Assembly: GCA_943787485.1 (NCBI GenBank)
Contig: CALSMP010000006.1
Span: 124,001-188,000 of the forward strand
Source: an uncultured Luminiphilus sp.
GTDB lineage: Bacteria; Pseudomonadota; Gammaproteobacteria; Pseudomonadales; Halieaceae
Length of the DNA stretch: 64,000 nt
Reading direction: 5' to 3'
Part shown: positions 62,257 to 64,000 of the stretch, in pieces
Layout: the number at the start of each line of letters is the position of its first letter
Position numbering within the stretch: position 1 is the first letter of the stretch
Made by a program: the position numbers and the translations under genes
Notes under the pieces: model-generated
Database searches by the model: none
Told to the model about the DNA's origin: nothing
Seen by the model: the letters and a program-made list of their open reading frames with translations, nothing else

Positions 62257-64000
62257 TCAGTGCTTGCTCTCTTGCTTTCTAAGAAGAACCTTACTTTTGA
62301 CTATGGCCGAGCTCAATTCTTCTAGGGTAGGAGGGCGGTTAACTGTGGCGCTGATTCCTGTATTAGTGAGGGGCGCGCTACCCTTGTCTAAGGGGTGCAT
62401 GGCAATAAGACAACAATCTCCGAACTCGGCGGAAGTCATGGCGACAAATTTATCTATCGCGACGAGACTATTGGAGCTGTCAAAGATGACCAAGTCGATT
62501 GCTCGGCCCGATAGCTTCTGAATGCGAGGCGCGTCACGCATTGGTGCCAGCTCTACCGCTTCGCAGCCGCCCTTGATCAAAATAGCCTGTACCATTCTCG
62601 CTATTAACGGGTCGTCATCGACAATGGCGGCTCGAAGCCCGGAAAATGTGTGGGAGGGCTCTGGTGGCGATTCGGCGCCGGCATAAACACCAGCTGGTTG
62701 AGCCGACAAAATCAGTCGATAGGCAGATTTCGCATCATTCACGCCCGCCGTGTAGTGAAATGTACCCTCCATGCGCTTCATAAGAACGGCTATGAGTGTA
62801 AAGGGATATGGATCATTGTTAATTGCGTCAAGTTCCCGGGTGATAGGGGGTTGGCAGAACCCCCCTTCAAAATACGGGCTAACCAGCTCTTCCGGAGCGT
62901 GCCCATCAAATTCTAGAGAAAACTCGATCCTGTGCCGGTCATCAGACGTTTGCTCAGCGGCGATCGAGAGGGTCATCCTGGATGATCCCGCATAGAGGAT
63001 TTTGTGTTGAATCAGCGACATTAGAGCGCTCCGAATATGCCGGATATCTAGCAGATATTCATCGGCCAGAAGCTGATCTCGGTTTATTTCAAAAGCAATT
63101 CCCATGCTGGCAAGCATGCCTTGGACTCGTCGCCTGATATTGCCGACAAATGTCCTGATGCTGGTGGCTTGGTAAAAAACAATCAGGTCTTCCTTGTTAA
63201 CGTCAAAGTTACCCCGGAGATCATGTAAAACGTCGCCAATGGCTTCACTCGCATCTCTCGCTTGTTCTATTAACGCATCACTACTTACTCGGGCCTGACT
63301 GGGTAGCTGCTCGAGCGCGGCGAGAGGCAGCGCGAGTTCCTCTAAAGTTTTCTCTATCAGTTCATTGCGGGTATTGACCCTTGTGGCAAGGCGTCTTTGA
63401 GCTAACTGCAACTGCTGGCTATCTCGCTCGCGGGTTTGGAGCGCGGCCGCAACAAATCCCATGAGCATCAGTGGAAACGGATAGAGTCCAATCGCAACCG
63501 CAATGAATGCTATTGGCTCGATTGCGCCAACCGCGAATACAGTAATCGTCCAGCCGACGCAGTAAATAAGGTGGGCCGCAAAAGCAAATAGCGTCCCCCG
63601 CAGCATGAGAATGAGCATTGTGGCGGGGAAGGCGGTGATAAATGAAATCGCAGGCCATGTTGGATTTCGAGCTTGAATGGCGAGAGCTGAGCCCAGCATC
63701 ATGATGGCAATGGTCGAGATTTGCAGCTGAGGACTAATACGATAAGTGCCTCGGCCAAACCAGTGTGCCATTGTGATCAGCACAGCAATAAGCGTGTTTG
63801 CCGAGACAAAAAGACCTTCTGGCGTCGGCTCAACAATTATGTTTCGGTAGCCGATTAGTAGTGCGACAACAATAAAATAGACCCTAAAGCCCAGCATGAG
63901 AGGCTCATGGGCAAGCCGTATGTCCTCTTCGGACACGCCTTTAAACGCCTTTAGTAGCTGCCAACCCGAGGTACGTCCAGGGCGACTGGCAGAATCAAAC
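62257..64000 (-). CDS. hybrid histidine-kinase/receiver protein with degenerate kinase core (5' end cut by window edge)
   Basis: The frame stays open from 62257 to the right edge (GTG 63936 is internal or an alternative start), so the N-terminus is missing or lies just outside. At least 580 residues are visible. About six membrane helices (roughly the first 190 residues) are followed by a region where the kinase H-box should be; it reads LEELALPLAAL with no His (compare SHELRTPL). The HATPase lacks the N-box Asn (SLIQHKIL). A receiver domain follows with IVDDDPLIARM and an Asp in LVIFDSS, but the usual C-terminal Lys is replaced (NRPPTLEEL). Likely a signalling pseudokinase, with sensing through the membrane part. 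Converges with the ClsC-like gene. Confidence 0.78.
   Translation of the reverse strand, partial: FDSASRPGRTSGWQLLKAFKGVSEEDIRLAHEPLMLGFRVYFIVVALLIGYRNIIVEPTPEGLFVSANTLIAVLITMAHWFGRGTYRISPQLQISTIAIMMLGSALAIQARNPTWPAISFITAFPATMLILMLRGTLFAFAAHLIYCVGWTITVFAVGAIEPIAFIAVAIGLYPFPLMLMGFVAAALQTRERDSQQLQLAQRRLATRVNTRNELIEKTLEELALPLAALEQLPSQARVSSDALIEQARDASEAIGDVLHDLRGNFDVNKEDLIVFYQATSIRTFVGNIRRRVQGMLASMGIAFEINRDQLLADEYLLDIRHIRSALMSLIQHKILYAGSSRMTLSIAAEQTSDDRHRIEFSLEFDGHAPEELVSPYFEGGFCQPPITRELDAINNDPYPFTLIAVLMKRMEGTFHYTAGVNDAKSAYRLILSAQPAGVYAGAESPPEPSHTFSGLRAAIVDDDPLIARMVQAILIKGGCEAVELAPMRDAPRIQKLSGRAIDLVIFDSSNSLVAIDKFVAMTSAEFGDCCLIAMHPLDKGSAPLTNTGISATVNRPPTLEELSSAIVKSKVLLRKQESKH

Overview
The window reads as chromosomal DNA of a free-living, aerobic, Gram-negative gammaproteobacterium, probably marine and close to the OM60/NOR5 (Halieaceae) group. 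That placement is inferred from gene order and protein character: dprA-tsaC-hemF-aroE, a full aa3 oxidase cluster, engB-cytochrome c4-dsbA, a DUF1249-cpdA-parE block, and an LPS inner-core set (kdtA, kdkA, heptosyltransferase). No marker gene settles it. Genes are tightly packed: many start and stop codons overlap, and several convergent pairs share a 4-nt palindromic stop. There are no tRNA or rRNA genes, insertion sequences, phage genes or CRISPR arrays that I can see.

Layout. 1-4356: dprA (cut by the left edge), tsaC, hemF, aroE, a gamma-carbonic-anhydrase-like protein and a YheV-like zinc ribbon. 4357-12445: a cytochrome c oxidase locus (coxB with a fused heme c domain, coxA, ctaG, coxC, a DUF2909 protein, SURF1, a frameshifted membrane protein, ctaB, a Sco protein), preceded by a long structured leader and a palindrome resembling an NrdR box. 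12450-17752: polA, engB, cytochromes c5 and c4, dsbA. 17749-25435: an Lrp-type regulator divergent from leuA, a diguanylate cyclase overlapping a DUF6279 lipoprotein gene, ilvD and argA. 25679-31284: a lone GspE/PilB-type ATPase, glnE and ilvE. 31311-35569: a lysophospholipase-like hydrolase and the four dTDP-rhamnose genes, split into two convergent pairs.

35729-45882 is a surface-polysaccharide/LPS region: GT4 glycosyltransferase, methyltransferase, alpha/alpha-toroid protein and a second methyltransferase (a set I cannot assign to a known product), then two paralogous GT2 transferases, an O-antigen ligase-like protein, a heptosyltransferase, kdkA and a frameshifted kdtA. 45977-50878: tolC, DUF1249, cpdA, parE. 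50898-56453: a YceI protein, an eight-heme cytochrome with HEAT and TPR repeats, a glutamine amidotransferase, a glyoxalase I-like protein, rdgC and DUF1653. 56468-60520: a TolC/HlyD/ABC export locus whose ABC protein has lost its ATPase motifs. 60645-64000: a PLD-type (ClsC-like) lipoprotein behind paired palindromes, and a histidine-kinase/receiver hybrid with degenerate kinase motifs, cut by the right edge.

The strongest leads are the ATPase-dead exporter locus with its operator-like palindromes, the unassigned GT4/methyltransferase/toroid cluster, the homopolymer frameshift in kdtA, and the NrdR-like box in front of the oxidase operon. Two frameshifts, both one extra base in a homopolymer run, may be sequencing errors.
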